64,000 bases of DNA from Marinirhabdus sp050859505 (lineage in GTDB: Bacteria > Bacteroidota > Bacteroidia > Flavobacteriales > Flavobacteriaceae). A program made the position numbers and the translations under genes. Positions 17,444 to 25,351 of this stretch are shown one piece after another. The DNA lies in contig NZ_CP193934.1 of NCBI RefSeq assembly GCF_050859505.1, forward strand, positions 2,604,001 to 2,668,000, written 5' to 3'. The notes beneath the pieces were generated by a model that saw nothing but the letters and a program-made list of their open reading frames with translations, did no database searches and was not told the origin of the DNA. Every line of letters begins with the position of its first letter. Within the stretch, counting starts at the first letter, position 1.

Positions 17444-17482
17444 GAAAACGGGTATCCAACAAGGTATCCGTTTTCTGTTTTA
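17444..17482 (+). terminator. Rho-independent terminator after the Asp-box gene
   Basis: A stem formed by GAAAACGGGTATCC and GGTATCCGTTTTC with one mismatch is followed by TGTTTTAT. It separates the gene from its truncated duplicate. Confidence 0.7.
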
Positions 17483-17521
17483 TAAGTATTCTATTTGGTT
17501 AGTAGTAGGGAATAAAATGTA

Positions 17522-17690
17522 TAAATAGGGCAACTGGCGTAATGATTTTAAAATACGATCTGCTGACATTAGCAACCTACTTTAAAACTAAACGTATGAA
17601 AACTCAAAAACAACTTATGAAACGTGCAAGTGCACTCGTACTATTCCTTTTCCTGAGTACACAGCTTTGTAGTTCTCAAACCTGGGAAGA
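17522..17690 (+). repeat. 169-bp direct repeat, copy 2
   Basis: Second copy of the upstream region and signal-peptide codons of the Asp-box gene (16091-16259), with only scattered substitutions. Confidence 0.9.
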
Positions 17691-17835
17691 TCTAGGGGAA
17701 TTAAGTGTAGGCGGCACCCAAATTAGCTTTATTAACGTGATACAAGGCTACGAGTCCAGGCTGTACCTATGCTCCGATCTAGGTTTGTTTAGAACCACAG
17801 ACACTGGGAACACTTTTACTAATCTTACAAGTTGA
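17596..17835 (+). pseudogene. Truncated duplicate of the Asp-box protein gene
   Basis: ATG 17596 opens a 79-residue frame whose first ~32 residues (signal peptide MKTQKQLMKRASALVLFLFL and SQTWEDL) match the full-length neighbour. The rest (YLCSDLGLFRTTDTGNTFTNLTS) is clearly homologous to its first Asp-box but more divergent. The frame stops after about one repeat, and no beta-propeller or sorting domain follows. It is a 5' remnant left by tandem duplication and deletion. A short secreted peptide could still be made because the upstream region is intact. Confidence 0.75.
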
Positions 17836-17978
17836 AACCCAAACAGGATTGAAACTTTCAAAATATGGAAGAAATAGTCTTTTCTAGTTGTTACTGAATG
17901 ATGTATAAAGCGAATTCTCAAAAGGGGTTCGCTTTTATAGTTGAATGGCATTCGCAATGCCTACCTTTAGAAAAAACA

Positions 17979-18146
17979 ATGTTTGGAATATTCAAGAAGA
18001 AAACAGAAAAAGAGCAATTAGAAAGACAGTACAAGAAGTTACAAAAAGAATCGTATGAACTTTCTACCTCCAATAGATCACAAAGTGATGCAAAAGCAGC
18101 AGAGGCAGAGGAAGTTATGAAGCAACTTGAAAAATTACGAAAGTAG
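17979..18146 (+). CDS. Small Lacal_2735-like flavobacterial protein
   Basis: ATG 17979 gives 55 residues: MFGIFKKKTEKEQLERQYKKL, then a helical LSTSNRSQSDAKAAEAEEVMKQLEKL segment. The MFGIFKKKxEKE start and the STSNRSxSDxKxAEAExVxKQ helix are the pattern I recognise as the Lacal_2735 family, a small coiled-coil protein of unknown function common in Flavobacteriaceae. Residues encoded upstream in frame do not fit the family, so the shorter start is used. A weak hairpin (AAAGCGAA/TTCGCTTT, near 17908-17937) lies just upstream. Confidence 0.8.
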   Translation: MFGIFKKKTEKEQLERQYKKLQKESYELSTSNRSQSDAKAAEAEEVMKQLEKLRK

Positions 18147-18279
18147 CGCTGTTTCATTTAGATTCTCTCAGAATTGTCCCCACTCAGAATTGCGAAGATG
18201 CAATTCTTACCTTCCCAGACAGAGGGTAGGTAGTATTAATAAAATTTGTAGGATGCTATTTAAAGGCAACAAAATAGCT

Positions 18280-19470
18280 TTATCTCGTTCGCTTCACATA
18301 CCAAAGAATACACAAAGAAATAGCGCTACATACCGAGAACCCTACAAACAACGGAAGCGTACCCTGAACCACAAATCTACCTATAAAGGTACTAATAGGA
18401 ACTGCCATCAACGTTGAAATAAGCCCTGTAATAGCAGCGGCAATTCCTGCAATATGGCCTACGGGTTGCATGGCGAGCGCTCTTAAATTTCCGAAGAGAA
18501 AACCAATGCAAAAAAACTGAAGGGCAAAGAAGGCTAATAAAATATAAATATTAGGCTGTTCTACACTCGAGAAAATTACCAAATACAGTATGGAAACACT
18601 GAAAAAGCCCAGCAGTGAAGTGGTGACCATTTTTTCCATACCAAAACGTACCACAAAGGTTGCATTTAATAAAATGGCGATTCCAATAGCAACGGCCAAT
18701 CCAGCAAATATGTAAGGAAATTCTGTTTCCAGCCCATACTGATTCTGAAATATTTCCTGGGATGCGCTTAAATAAACCAGAAAAGAACCAACCACAAAGC
18801 CTGAAATAAGCGTGTACCCCATGGTGGTTTTATACCGAATGGTTTCTTTAAAGCCGTTGTAGATTCTGTGAATAGAAAAAGGGATTCGTTTTTTAACAGG
18901 CAGTGTTTCCGTTTGTCGCCACCAGAACCAAAGAGCCACCACGATACTAATTCCAATCTGCACATAAAAAATACCTTGCCAATTGTAGTGATTTAAAATG
19001 AATTGCCCCATCGCAGGCGCTACAATAGGAATAAGCAGAAAAACTACCGTTACAAAGGACATAATGCGCGCCATATAATCGCCCTCGTACAAATCCCGAA
19101 TGATGGCAATACATATGGTTCTGGGTGCCGAAAGGCCTACACCTTGCAGGATGCGACCCAGGATCATTACTTCAAGACTCTGGGCGTAAATACATACAAA
19201 ACTAGCGGCTACAAATACCGCAAATCCCATATATACAGACGATTTTCTTCCCAGCGCATCAGAAAGAGGACCAAATAACAACGGGCCAATTCCCAGCCCC
19301 AGAAATATCATCGTGACCAATAATTGATTATCGGCTTGTTTGGTCGTTTGAATTGCTTCGCCAATGATATCTAAGGCAGGTAACAACGCATCTATAGACA
19401 AAGCTGTAACCGACATTAAGGCTGCCATAAGGGCAACAAATTCGGTTTGTGAGCTTAATTTTTTAAACAT
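18280..19470 (-). CDS. MFS multidrug efflux transporter, Bcr/CflA type
   Basis: A 396-residue protein with about twelve membrane segments. ALSIDALLPALDIIG in the first helix and GPLSDALGRKSSVYMG in loop 2-3 (MFS motif A) are characteristic of the Bcr/CflA drug:H+ antiporters. RILQGVGLSAPRTICIAIIRDLY in helices 4-5 corresponds to motif B/C of this group. It would export drugs or small metabolites. It is transcribed alone on the minus strand. Confidence 0.9.
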   Translation of the reverse strand: MFKKLSSQTEFVALMAALMSVTALSIDALLPALDIIGEAIQTTKQADNQLLVTMIFLGLGIGPLLFGPLSDALGRKSSVYMGFAVFVAASFVCIYAQSLEVMILGRILQGVGLSAPRTICIAIIRDLYEGDYMARIMSFVTVVFLLIPIVAPAMGQFILNHYNWQGIFYVQIGISIVVALWFWWRQTETLPVKKRIPFSIHRIYNGFKETIRYKTTMGYTLISGFVVGSFLVYLSASQEIFQNQYGLETEFPYIFAGLAVAIGIAILLNATFVVRFGMEKMVTTSLLGFFSVSILYLVIFSSVEQPNIYILLAFFALQFFCIGFLFGNLRALAMQPVGHIAGIAAAITGLISTLMAVPISTFIGRFVVQGTLPLFVGFSVCSAISLCILWYVKRTR

Positions 19471-19667
19471 TCGGCAAAGCTACACTTTAAATAAAAATTC
19501 TAAGATGGAGTTGTGCCAAGTATTCGTTAAAAGAAACAACAAGTAATTGATGAGAAGCCATTTGAATTGTGTTCAAAATTAGTAGACCCATAAAGTTCTA
19601 TTAATTAGTGAATAAGATTCATTTTGTTTAGTAAATTTATCGAGTTATTAAACAATATTGTGATCGT

Positions 19668-20030
19668 ATGGAAATCTTTATCATTATTTTGAAAGTAGTT
19701 GTTGCCGTAAGTCTGTTAAATGTATGGCTGATACAGTACAATAAACCAACGCAATGGCGTGGTGGGAATGCTCAGAATATCGTGGAGGAATTTAAGGTTT
19801 ACGGACTTCCCGTATGGATGTGCTATGTAGTGGGTTTTTTGAAAGTAACAAGTTCCATAGCTCTTATAGCGTCTATCTGGTTCCCAGTATTAGAATTTCC
19901 TGCGGCCGCAACACTTGCGGTTTTATTGGCAGGTTCTATTAGTATGCATCTTAAAATAAGCGATCTGTTGAAGAAAAGTTTTCCAGCAGCTTTGTTTTTA
20001 AGTATGTGTTTGCTGATTATCTTTTTGTAG
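19668..20030 (+). CDS. DoxX-like membrane protein
   Basis: The 120-residue protein has four predicted membrane helices and the DoxX-like layout (ILKVVVAVSLLNVWLIQ, then EEFKVYGLPVWMCYVVGFLKVTSSIALI). DoxX-family proteins are small inner-membrane proteins associated with redox or thiosulfate metabolism; the substrate here is unknown. Its stop lies a single base from the stop of a second, oppositely oriented DoxX-like gene. Confidence 0.75.
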   Translation: MEIFIIILKVVVAVSLLNVWLIQYNKPTQWRGGNAQNIVEEFKVYGLPVWMCYVVGFLKVTSSIALIASIWFPVLEFPAAATLAVLLAGSISMHLKISDLLKKSFPAALFLSMCLLIIFL

Positions 20031-20031
20031 A

Positions 20032-20391
20032 TTACCAGTATTCTAAGAGCGCACCGAAGCAATAAAAAAAGTATCCGTTTATAAAGATTAGAATAAACGA
20101 AGGGGCAGAGGCTGTAAAGCTGTCTTTAACCTTTAAACGTATTAGAAAACCTAAGAGCATTAAAACACTCAATCCCAGACTTGCAAAAAATCCCACGGGA
20201 AAGTACAACAAACCGAATAACAATCCCAACGCACCTGCAATTTGAACAATTCCTGTAATTTTTCGCTGTGTGGCCGTAAGTTGAAATCTATCAAACTCTT
20301 CGACCAGCCTGGTTGAAAACAAACAATTATACCCATAAAATAAAAAGGCTAAGGCAATAGCGCCTATAAAAAGTTGAAGAAGTAATGTCAT
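20032..20391 (-). CDS. DoxX-family membrane protein
   Basis: A 119-residue four-helix membrane protein. LLQLFIGAIALAFLFYGYNCL and EEFDRFQLTATQRKITGIVQIAGALGLL match the DoxX fold (the F-x-L/G-Y helix followed by an amphipathic loop and G-rich helix). It converges on the plus-strand DoxX-like gene, and the two stops are one base apart. The two proteins are only distantly similar, so this is not a simple inverted duplication. Confidence 0.75.
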   Translation of the reverse strand: MTLLLQLFIGAIALAFLFYGYNCLFSTRLVEEFDRFQLTATQRKITGIVQIAGALGLLFGLLYFPVGFFASLGLSVLMLLGFLIRLKVKDSFTASAPSFILIFINGYFFYCFGALLEYW

Positions 20392-20542
20392 AGGGTAAAG
20401 GTACTACTTCAGGAGATGGTAATAAACGAAAACCGACCGATTTGGATGTTGGAGTAGGAGCGATGTAAGTTCTGCAAATAGCATAACGGACGCTTGTGTG
20501 ATTTTTAAAAAGAGGTTTTAAAAATATTCCTATATTCGATAT

Positions 20543-21268
20543 ATGAAATTATTGAGACGGTTTAGGTTAAAATCGGTTCCTGGGAATGGCTTTAGGAAAT
20601 ATGTATTGTATGCTATAGGCGAAATTATCTTGGTAGTAATAGGTATTCTCATTGCAGTTAACATTAATAACTGGAACGAAGGCAGAAAAGGAGAGGCACA
20701 GCTGAATACTATTTTAAAGACCTATAAGAACGACATGGAAATTGATACCCTAGGCGTTGGGCAAGTATTGCGAATTTTAAAGGAGAAGAAAAATACCTAT
20801 AAATTATTTTTGAGTGATACAGTGAGTAAAGAAACATATGTACAAAACCCCGAGGGATTTGGATTGGTCTTGAGTTTACTACCTTTTGAATTTCAGAATA
20901 AAGGGTATAAGATGCTAGAGAATTATACAACCAGCAACGAACTTGAAATAGATAGTTTGGTAATTAAGATTGTAGCGAATCATGCAGCGTATAAAGGGTT
21001 AATAGACCAAACTCAAACGCGCATTAGTGATGATGTCTCGGAAAACATGAGTTATTTAAAAAATAACCAATACTGGATTGGAGATATGTTGCTTGGCAAA
21101 TTAGATAATGACGTTATGTACGATTATTTTACCGGCGAAATATACAAAGCACGCCTGGCAATTCATTCTACCTTAGTATTTGGTAACTTAGAGGTTATGC
21201 TACAACAATGGCTTGTGTATGCAAATGACATTCTGGAAGCGATCACAAAACGTTTGAAAACGAGTTAG
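20543..21268 (+). CDS. DUF6090-like single-pass membrane protein
   Basis: The 241-residue protein begins with a basic segment (MKLLRRFRLKSVPGNGFRKY), then a strong membrane helix YAIGEIILVVIGILIAVNIN and the WNEGRKGEAQL motif. This start is the hallmark of a flavobacterial family annotated DUF6090. The remaining ~190 residues form a helical extracytoplasmic domain. The function is unknown. It is followed by a terminator shared with the minus-strand hydrolase. Confidence 0.75.
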   Translation: MKLLRRFRLKSVPGNGFRKYVLYAIGEIILVVIGILIAVNINNWNEGRKGEAQLNTILKTYKNDMEIDTLGVGQVLRILKEKKNTYKLFLSDTVSKETYVQNPEGFGLVLSLLPFEFQNKGYKMLENYTTSNELEIDSLVIKIVANHAAYKGLIDQTQTRISDDVSENMSYLKNNQYWIGDMLLGKLDNDVMYDYFTGEIYKARLAIHSTLVFGNLEVMLQQWLVYANDILEAITKRLKTS

Positions 21269-21287
21269 GGGATGTTTTTCTAGATAT

Positions 21288-21325
21288 AAAAAAGAGGATT
21301 ATTCTCTGGTGAATGATCCTCTTTT
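21288..21325. terminator. Bidirectional rho-independent terminator
   Basis: A long stem (AAAAGAGGAT...ATCCTCTTTT) with A and T tracts on either side lies between the convergent DUF6090-like and alpha/beta hydrolase genes. Confidence 0.85.
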
Positions 21326-21347
21326 CGTTTACTGCTACAAAGATTTC

Positions 21348-22178
21348 TTATTTCTTAAAGAAATCTAGTAATAGTTTATTCAATTCCTTTCTGTGGGTAA
21401 GGTTTAGTCCGTGTGGACCTCCTTTAACCACTTCATATCTATTATTTGGAATGCCTTTGGCAGCCTGATCTCCCGCCGTTTCTTTTGGTACAATGTTGTC
21501 ACTATCACCGTGGACAATTAAGCAGGGAACGGTAACATTTTTAAGCTCGCTTCTAAAATCGGTTTCGGCCCAGGATTTGGCGGTTTGTATGGTCGCTCTG
21601 GGTGATGCCTGAGAAGCGATGCTCCAGTCGTAATGTAATTGGGCTTCGCTAATGGTGTCTTTATGATCTTCGTAATTATAGAAATTTTTATGGAAGTCTT
21701 TTAAGAAGCCTACACGGTCAGTTTCCAGAGCGTCCATAATTCCCTCCAGATCTTTCTTAGGGACACCGTTCGGATTATCATCTTTTTTCGCCACCAGTGG
21801 AATAATGGAACTTACCAAGGCAACCTTACTTAGGTTGTCTGTTCCAAAGTCGGTACAATAGCGAACTACTTCGCCGCCACCCATAGAAAATCCTACCAGA
21901 ATTACATCTTTTAATTCTAGTTGGGTAATAATTTGGTGAAGGTCTGTAGTAAGGGAGCTATAATCGTAGCCATCCCAAGGGGCGTTACTGTGTCCAAAAC
22001 CTCTGCGGTCATAGGCAATACAACGATATCCAGCATCGACGATGGCCCAAATTTGCTGTTCCCAGGCTTTATGGGAGAGTGGCCAGCCGTGAATTAGAAT
22101 CACAGGTTGCCCGTGTCCGTAATCTTTAAAATATAAATCTACTTGATCTGTTTCTGTATCATTTGTTAAAAATGGCAT
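21348..22178 (-). CDS. Alpha/beta hydrolase, non-heme chloroperoxidase-like
   Basis: The 276-residue protein has the oxyanion block LIHGWPLSHKAWE, the DRRGFGHS loop, the nucleophile elbow GFSMGG, the acid Asp in VHGDSDNIVP and the catalytic His in GGPHGLNLTH. This combination is that of the cofactor-free haloperoxidase/esterase group (Cpo/EstC). It would hydrolyse esters or lactones. It is monocistronic and borders a ~1-kb gene-free stretch before the defence island. Confidence 0.9.
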   Translation of the reverse strand: MPFLTNDTETDQVDLYFKDYGHGQPVILIHGWPLSHKAWEQQIWAIVDAGYRCIAYDRRGFGHSNAPWDGYDYSSLTTDLHQIITQLELKDVILVGFSMGGGEVVRYCTDFGTDNLSKVALVSSIIPLVAKKDDNPNGVPKKDLEGIMDALETDRVGFLKDFHKNFYNYEDHKDTISEAQLHYDWSIASQASPRATIQTAKSWAETDFRSELKNVTVPCLIVHGDSDNIVPKETAGDQAAKGIPNNRYEVVKGGPHGLNLTHRKELNKLLLDFFKK

Positions 22179-22660
22179 ATTCTTTTTTTTTTAATTGTTA
22201 TGTCCATAAAGTTACGGCAAGCAGCAGCGTAACGAGCAAAAACACTATTAAACTTATGGTAAGGAATGGATAAAGTTATGTGAAAGACTTTTTGAAATTC
22301 GTCTGAATGGATAGAGCGTATTTAAATTTAGGATTTACGCTGTGGGTGAATTCTGAAATACACAACAAAAAGAATAAAAGGTAAAGGGTATGATCTATAC
22401 TAACGGATAAAGTCTATTTTACATAATATAAATTATAGTACACTTTTAATATTGGATTATCCTGTGGATGATTTAATATTAAAACGATCGCCTTATCTAA
22501 GTGTTGTTAAGCTTAACCAAGTTTCGTGTAAGCTATAATTCTATATTATATAAAATATCCCTAGAATATATCGTATAGCTCATTTATAAGCTGTCTACGG
22601 ATCATTGAACATTTTGGATTTGGTCTAACTTGAACACCTCGTTAGATTTGTACCATAATT

Positions 22661-22789
22661 GGCCGTTATGTAAAATTGCCGACGTGCCGTTGCGCTGTGA
22701 TTGCTTTGTAAAAAAAAATGCTTTTGGCATTTTAGTTTACACACAATGTGCCAACGCTTGCAGCCGCACAAAGCTTAACTTCTTCTATT
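22661..22789. repeat. Large imperfect palindrome, possible mobile or cassette-boundary element
   Basis: A ~129-bp segment folds on itself. The core is GTAAAAAAAAATGC with GCATTTTAGTTTAC (22708-22740), extended outward by ATTG/CAAT and by a pair of related GC-richer arms (GTGCCGTTGCGCTG and GTGCCAACGCTTGCAGC). GC-rich arms in AT-rich surroundings are striking. Such elements recur between genes in flavobacterial accessory regions. It does not have the GTTRRRY/RYYYAAC end order of an integron attC. Confidence 0.5.
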
Positions 22790-23018
22790 GTTTATAATTA
22801 CGTTATTTGGGGAAATGTACGCTATAATTTTCTTTAAGCCATTCTCGCAAAGCGTTCCGCAAGAGTAAAAAATTTAATCCAACACACCAGCCACATAAAT
22901 TTCTTTACACTTGCTCTATTTAGTCTTTTGTTTATTATTTTTGGATTGTAAAGTTTCATACCAATTTGAAGTAAACATTTGAAATTGTGATAGTCAATAG
23001 TAAATTATTATCTCTTTT

Positions 23019-23049
23019 CCTTGATGAAAAAAGAAACAAAAAATCAAGG
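23019..23049. repeat. Inverted repeat CCTTGAT-N17-ATCAAGG
   Basis: Seven-bp perfect arms surround a purine-rich 17-base loop. It resembles a dispersed flavobacterial intergenic element. No T-tract is present, so it is not a standard terminator. Confidence 0.45.
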
Positions 23050-23260
23050 CTGCACAAAACTTTGGAAACAATGTACGGCTCAATCACTATATTTTAGAAA
23101 ACATTGTTACTCTATAAGACTGCTTCGAACTAGGTTTGAAAGCTATAAATGCCAATAAAATGTATTGCTAGACCTCTAAAATATTACGCTCTTTCACCTA
23201 TTGTTTTGACCAAAGTTTTCTGAGGCCGAGTTTTAGATCGCGATTCTATTTTACATAATG

Positions 23261-25225
23261 CTATGAATTAATAGAATCTCTAAAAAACTCATAAATCATT
23301 ACCATAGCTAATGTATCTAACTCACAATACATTAATAATGCTTTCCTTATTTCTAGTCTTTCTGCATCATCCATTTCTTGAAATTGTAACTTTGAATATG
23401 CAATTAGCGCTGCTCCCCCATTGTCAATTCCCTCTAAATCGGATATCAAATTATCCAATTCATCTTCACTCCATTCATCAAACAATTGTGGCAGGCTTTT
23501 ATATGGACTAATAACTATATCATTTTCGTCAAATTCTATAAATACTTTATCATTATTAAAGTTTATACTAGATAAAGAAATCTCCTTTATAGATTTAGAA
23601 TATTTATTTTTTAAATAGGAACTACTATTTAAAACTGCAGGCAACACTGCCTTTATAGAGTTAGAACCTTTAGTTTGTGGATCATAATAGTATAATTTGA
23701 CGATTTCACATAAATCTATCATATCCCTATCGCCTACCCAAGAAATAGTACTGTCTTTTTTTGAATGACTAATCGATTGAATGAAATCAATTAACTCCTC
23801 TTTGTCATTTTCATTGGACGATAATAATTGCTCATGGATAGCATTAAGAATGGTGTTTTCATGATAAGAGTATTTAAATATACTCCCAACATCCAAGGAC
23901 AAAGATTTTCTTAAACTTCTTATAAAATCATAGTTTGGAAAACTACCAGCTTCTGAATTAATATATTCAGTTTCGTGAGAAATAGAACCATCTTCTAAAA
24001 CTTTATGATGTGAAAATTGAAAAGCAATTTGTTCATAAGGTTTTTTTCCTTTATTAAATGGAATTGCAACTGTCGAAGTTTCAAAATCAATAAAGTGCAA
24101 TGGAAATTTCCAATTACTCATTTCTAATTTCAACCCATCAGTATCAATATAAGGTGTATTATCTTTTTCTTTAACTTTACTTATTTGTAACCACTGTCTT
24201 TCCGATAATGATAGTCCATAAGGTTTAGGTATTACTGTTATCTCATCTTCCGTTATGTCTTTCATTAAATATATTCCTTCTTCAATCAACTTGGATGCGG
24301 ATTTAAAATTACCTACCTCATATACTTTTGGTTCATTTATAATGGTTTGTTTTGACACATTTAATTGTTTTGTCCAGCATTCAATGTATCCACTTTTTAA
24401 ATCGTTCTCATTAACTAAGTAGAATTCGCAGTTTTTACATTTTACATTCACAGGAGAGTTTATCTTAATATCCTTTACATAATGCTCCGTAAATAGAGGA
24501 ATAGCTTCTTTGAAGGTTAACGATTCATCATATTTAAAAACTCCATCTTTAATATTAGAAATAATTGAATCAACTGGTACTTTAGCTAAAATAGATTCTC
24601 CAATATCATCGTTGGTAGTTCCTGGTTCAACAATTATTCCCGTACGAATATTGGATTTTGATGTTATCTTAAATTTTTGATTTAAACCATCAACTGTAGC
24701 AGTTTTACTTTTATCAATTAACAACAGAAAAGGTTTAATTGTCCAATTTGGATATGCCTTTTGCGTTACATACTCCTGAAAAGCAATATCAAATAAATAT
24801 GCCTTCCATTCACTTCTTAGTCCTCCCCTTTTCCCAACAATAGAAAATTCATCATTTGAATTAATTGATTTGGCTTTAACTTCTATTAATTCTACTATAT
24901 CGCCCCGTTTTACTAAAATATCAACACGAATAAAGCAATTATTAAACAAAAAGGCTGGCTCATAAATAATGACATTTTCTTGTTTCAATAATTCATTAGT
25001 TTTCTCTACTGCCAAATCATAATCCCAAGGATTTCCTTCAATAAGTATTCCTCCTTCGTATTCTAATCTTGCCAATTCTTCAACTTGAAAACCGCCTTGT
25101 GCCAATGCTTCTAGAAAATCATCTCCTTTTTTTTGATTAGCGTAATCCTTTTTATTTGTATAGTAAAGCTTGGTTGGACATTCCAAGCCTAATTTAAACC
25201 TTGATTTTGATAAATATCTTTTCAT
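23261..25225 (-). CDS. DUF2779-type nuclease: Cas4/RecB-like domain fused to DnaQ-like exonuclease
   Basis: A 654-residue protein with two nuclease-like parts. Residues 1-290 look like a PD-(D/E)XK Fe-S nuclease: Cys16 in ECPTKLYY, Asp102 in RVDILV, Glu115 and Lys117 in IEVKAK, then Cys263, Cys266 and Cys283 (CKNC...ECW), which together could bind a 4Fe-4S cluster as in Cas4 and AddB. Residues ~375-650 carry FIDFETSTVAIPF (Asp380, Glu382), the KKPYEQIAFQFSHH block and a late YCELDTLAM, the DEDD exonuclease pattern of DUF2779. The start is only ~10 bases from the candidate ncRNA terminator of the DRT3 locus on the same strand. That placement suggests an associated defence nuclease, though partnership is inference. 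Confidence 0.8.
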   Translation of the reverse strand: MKRYLSKSRFKLGLECPTKLYYTNKKDYANQKKGDDFLEALAQGGFQVEELARLEYEGGILIEGNPWDYDLAVEKTNELLKQENVIIYEPAFLFNNCFIRVDILVKRGDIVELIEVKAKSINSNDEFSIVGKRGGLRSEWKAYLFDIAFQEYVTQKAYPNWTIKPFLLLIDKSKTATVDGLNQKFKITSKSNIRTGIIVEPGTTNDDIGESILAKVPVDSIISNIKDGVFKYDESLTFKEAIPLFTEHYVKDIKINSPVNVKCKNCEFYLVNENDLKSGYIECWTKQLNVSKQTIINEPKVYEVGNFKSASKLIEEGIYLMKDITEDEITVIPKPYGLSLSERQWLQISKVKEKDNTPYIDTDGLKLEMSNWKFPLHFIDFETSTVAIPFNKGKKPYEQIAFQFSHHKVLEDGSISHETEYINSEAGSFPNYDFIRSLRKSLSLDVGSIFKYSYHENTILNAIHEQLLSSNENDKEELIDFIQSISHSKKDSTISWVGDRDMIDLCEIVKLYYYDPQTKGSNSIKAVLPAVLNSSSYLKNKYSKSIKEISLSSINFNNDKVFIEFDENDIVISPYKSLPQLFDEWSEDELDNLISDLEGIDNGGAALIAYSKLQFQEMDDAERLEIRKALLMYCELDTLAMVMIYEFFRDSINS

Positions 25226-25351
25226 TGATATTGATAAAAAAAGTTAGCCCCAGAAAAAGCTAACTTTGTGACTATCTTTTTACAGACATATTAGAATGCT
25301 TGTGTGTGGCAATATAAAATTGCAGAAATTATCTGGTGCATCCTTTTATTA
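25226..25351 (-). ncRNA. Candidate DRT3 non-coding RNA (ACACAC template RNA)
   Basis: The whole 126-nt spacer between drt3b and the nuclease gene. On the minus strand it carries TTGCCACACACAAGC, that is, an ACACAC tract at 25301-25308 (read as TGTGTGTG on the plus strand), small stem-forming segments before it (CAGA/TCTG), and a terminator hairpin at its end. Published work on DRT3 describes an ncRNA with a conserved ACACAC template used by Drt3a to make poly(GT). Position, strand and motif agree with that. The exact 5' end is unknown and may lie inside the 3' end of drt3b. Confidence 0.65.
25236..25267 (-). terminator. Terminator closing the drt3 locus / candidate ncRNA
   Basis: On the minus strand AAAGTTAGC pairs with GCTAACTTT around a 10-base loop and is followed by a T-run. 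It would end the RT/ncRNA transcript just before the nuclease gene, which then needs read-through or its own promoter. Confidence 0.8.

Larger units (their letters stand above)
22179..23260. other. Gene-free AT-rich stretch at the edge of the defence island
   Basis: About 1.1 kb with no convincing coding frame on either strand. It holds two notable palindromic elements (22661-22789 and 23019-23049). A 9-bp stem (23242-23250 with 23270-23278) spans the stop codon of the nuclease gene. It marks the transition from the housekeeping region to the more AT-rich island. Confidence 0.6.

Noticed and set aside
18127..18417. Plus-strand frame overlapping the MFS transporter 3' end
   Set aside because: The overlapping part is antisense to a conserved transporter, and the composition (Arg/Asn/Thr-rich) is that of a shadow frame.
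22661..22789. Integron attC site
   Set aside because: Ends read GTTAT...TTAAC, the reverse of the RYYYAAC...GTTRRRY order, and no integron integrase is visible.
23261..25225. Possible CRISPR cas4 gene
   Set aside because: The N-terminal half is Cas4-like, but the protein is far longer, has a DnaQ-like C-terminal half (DUF2779), and no cas1, cas2 or repeat array is in the window.
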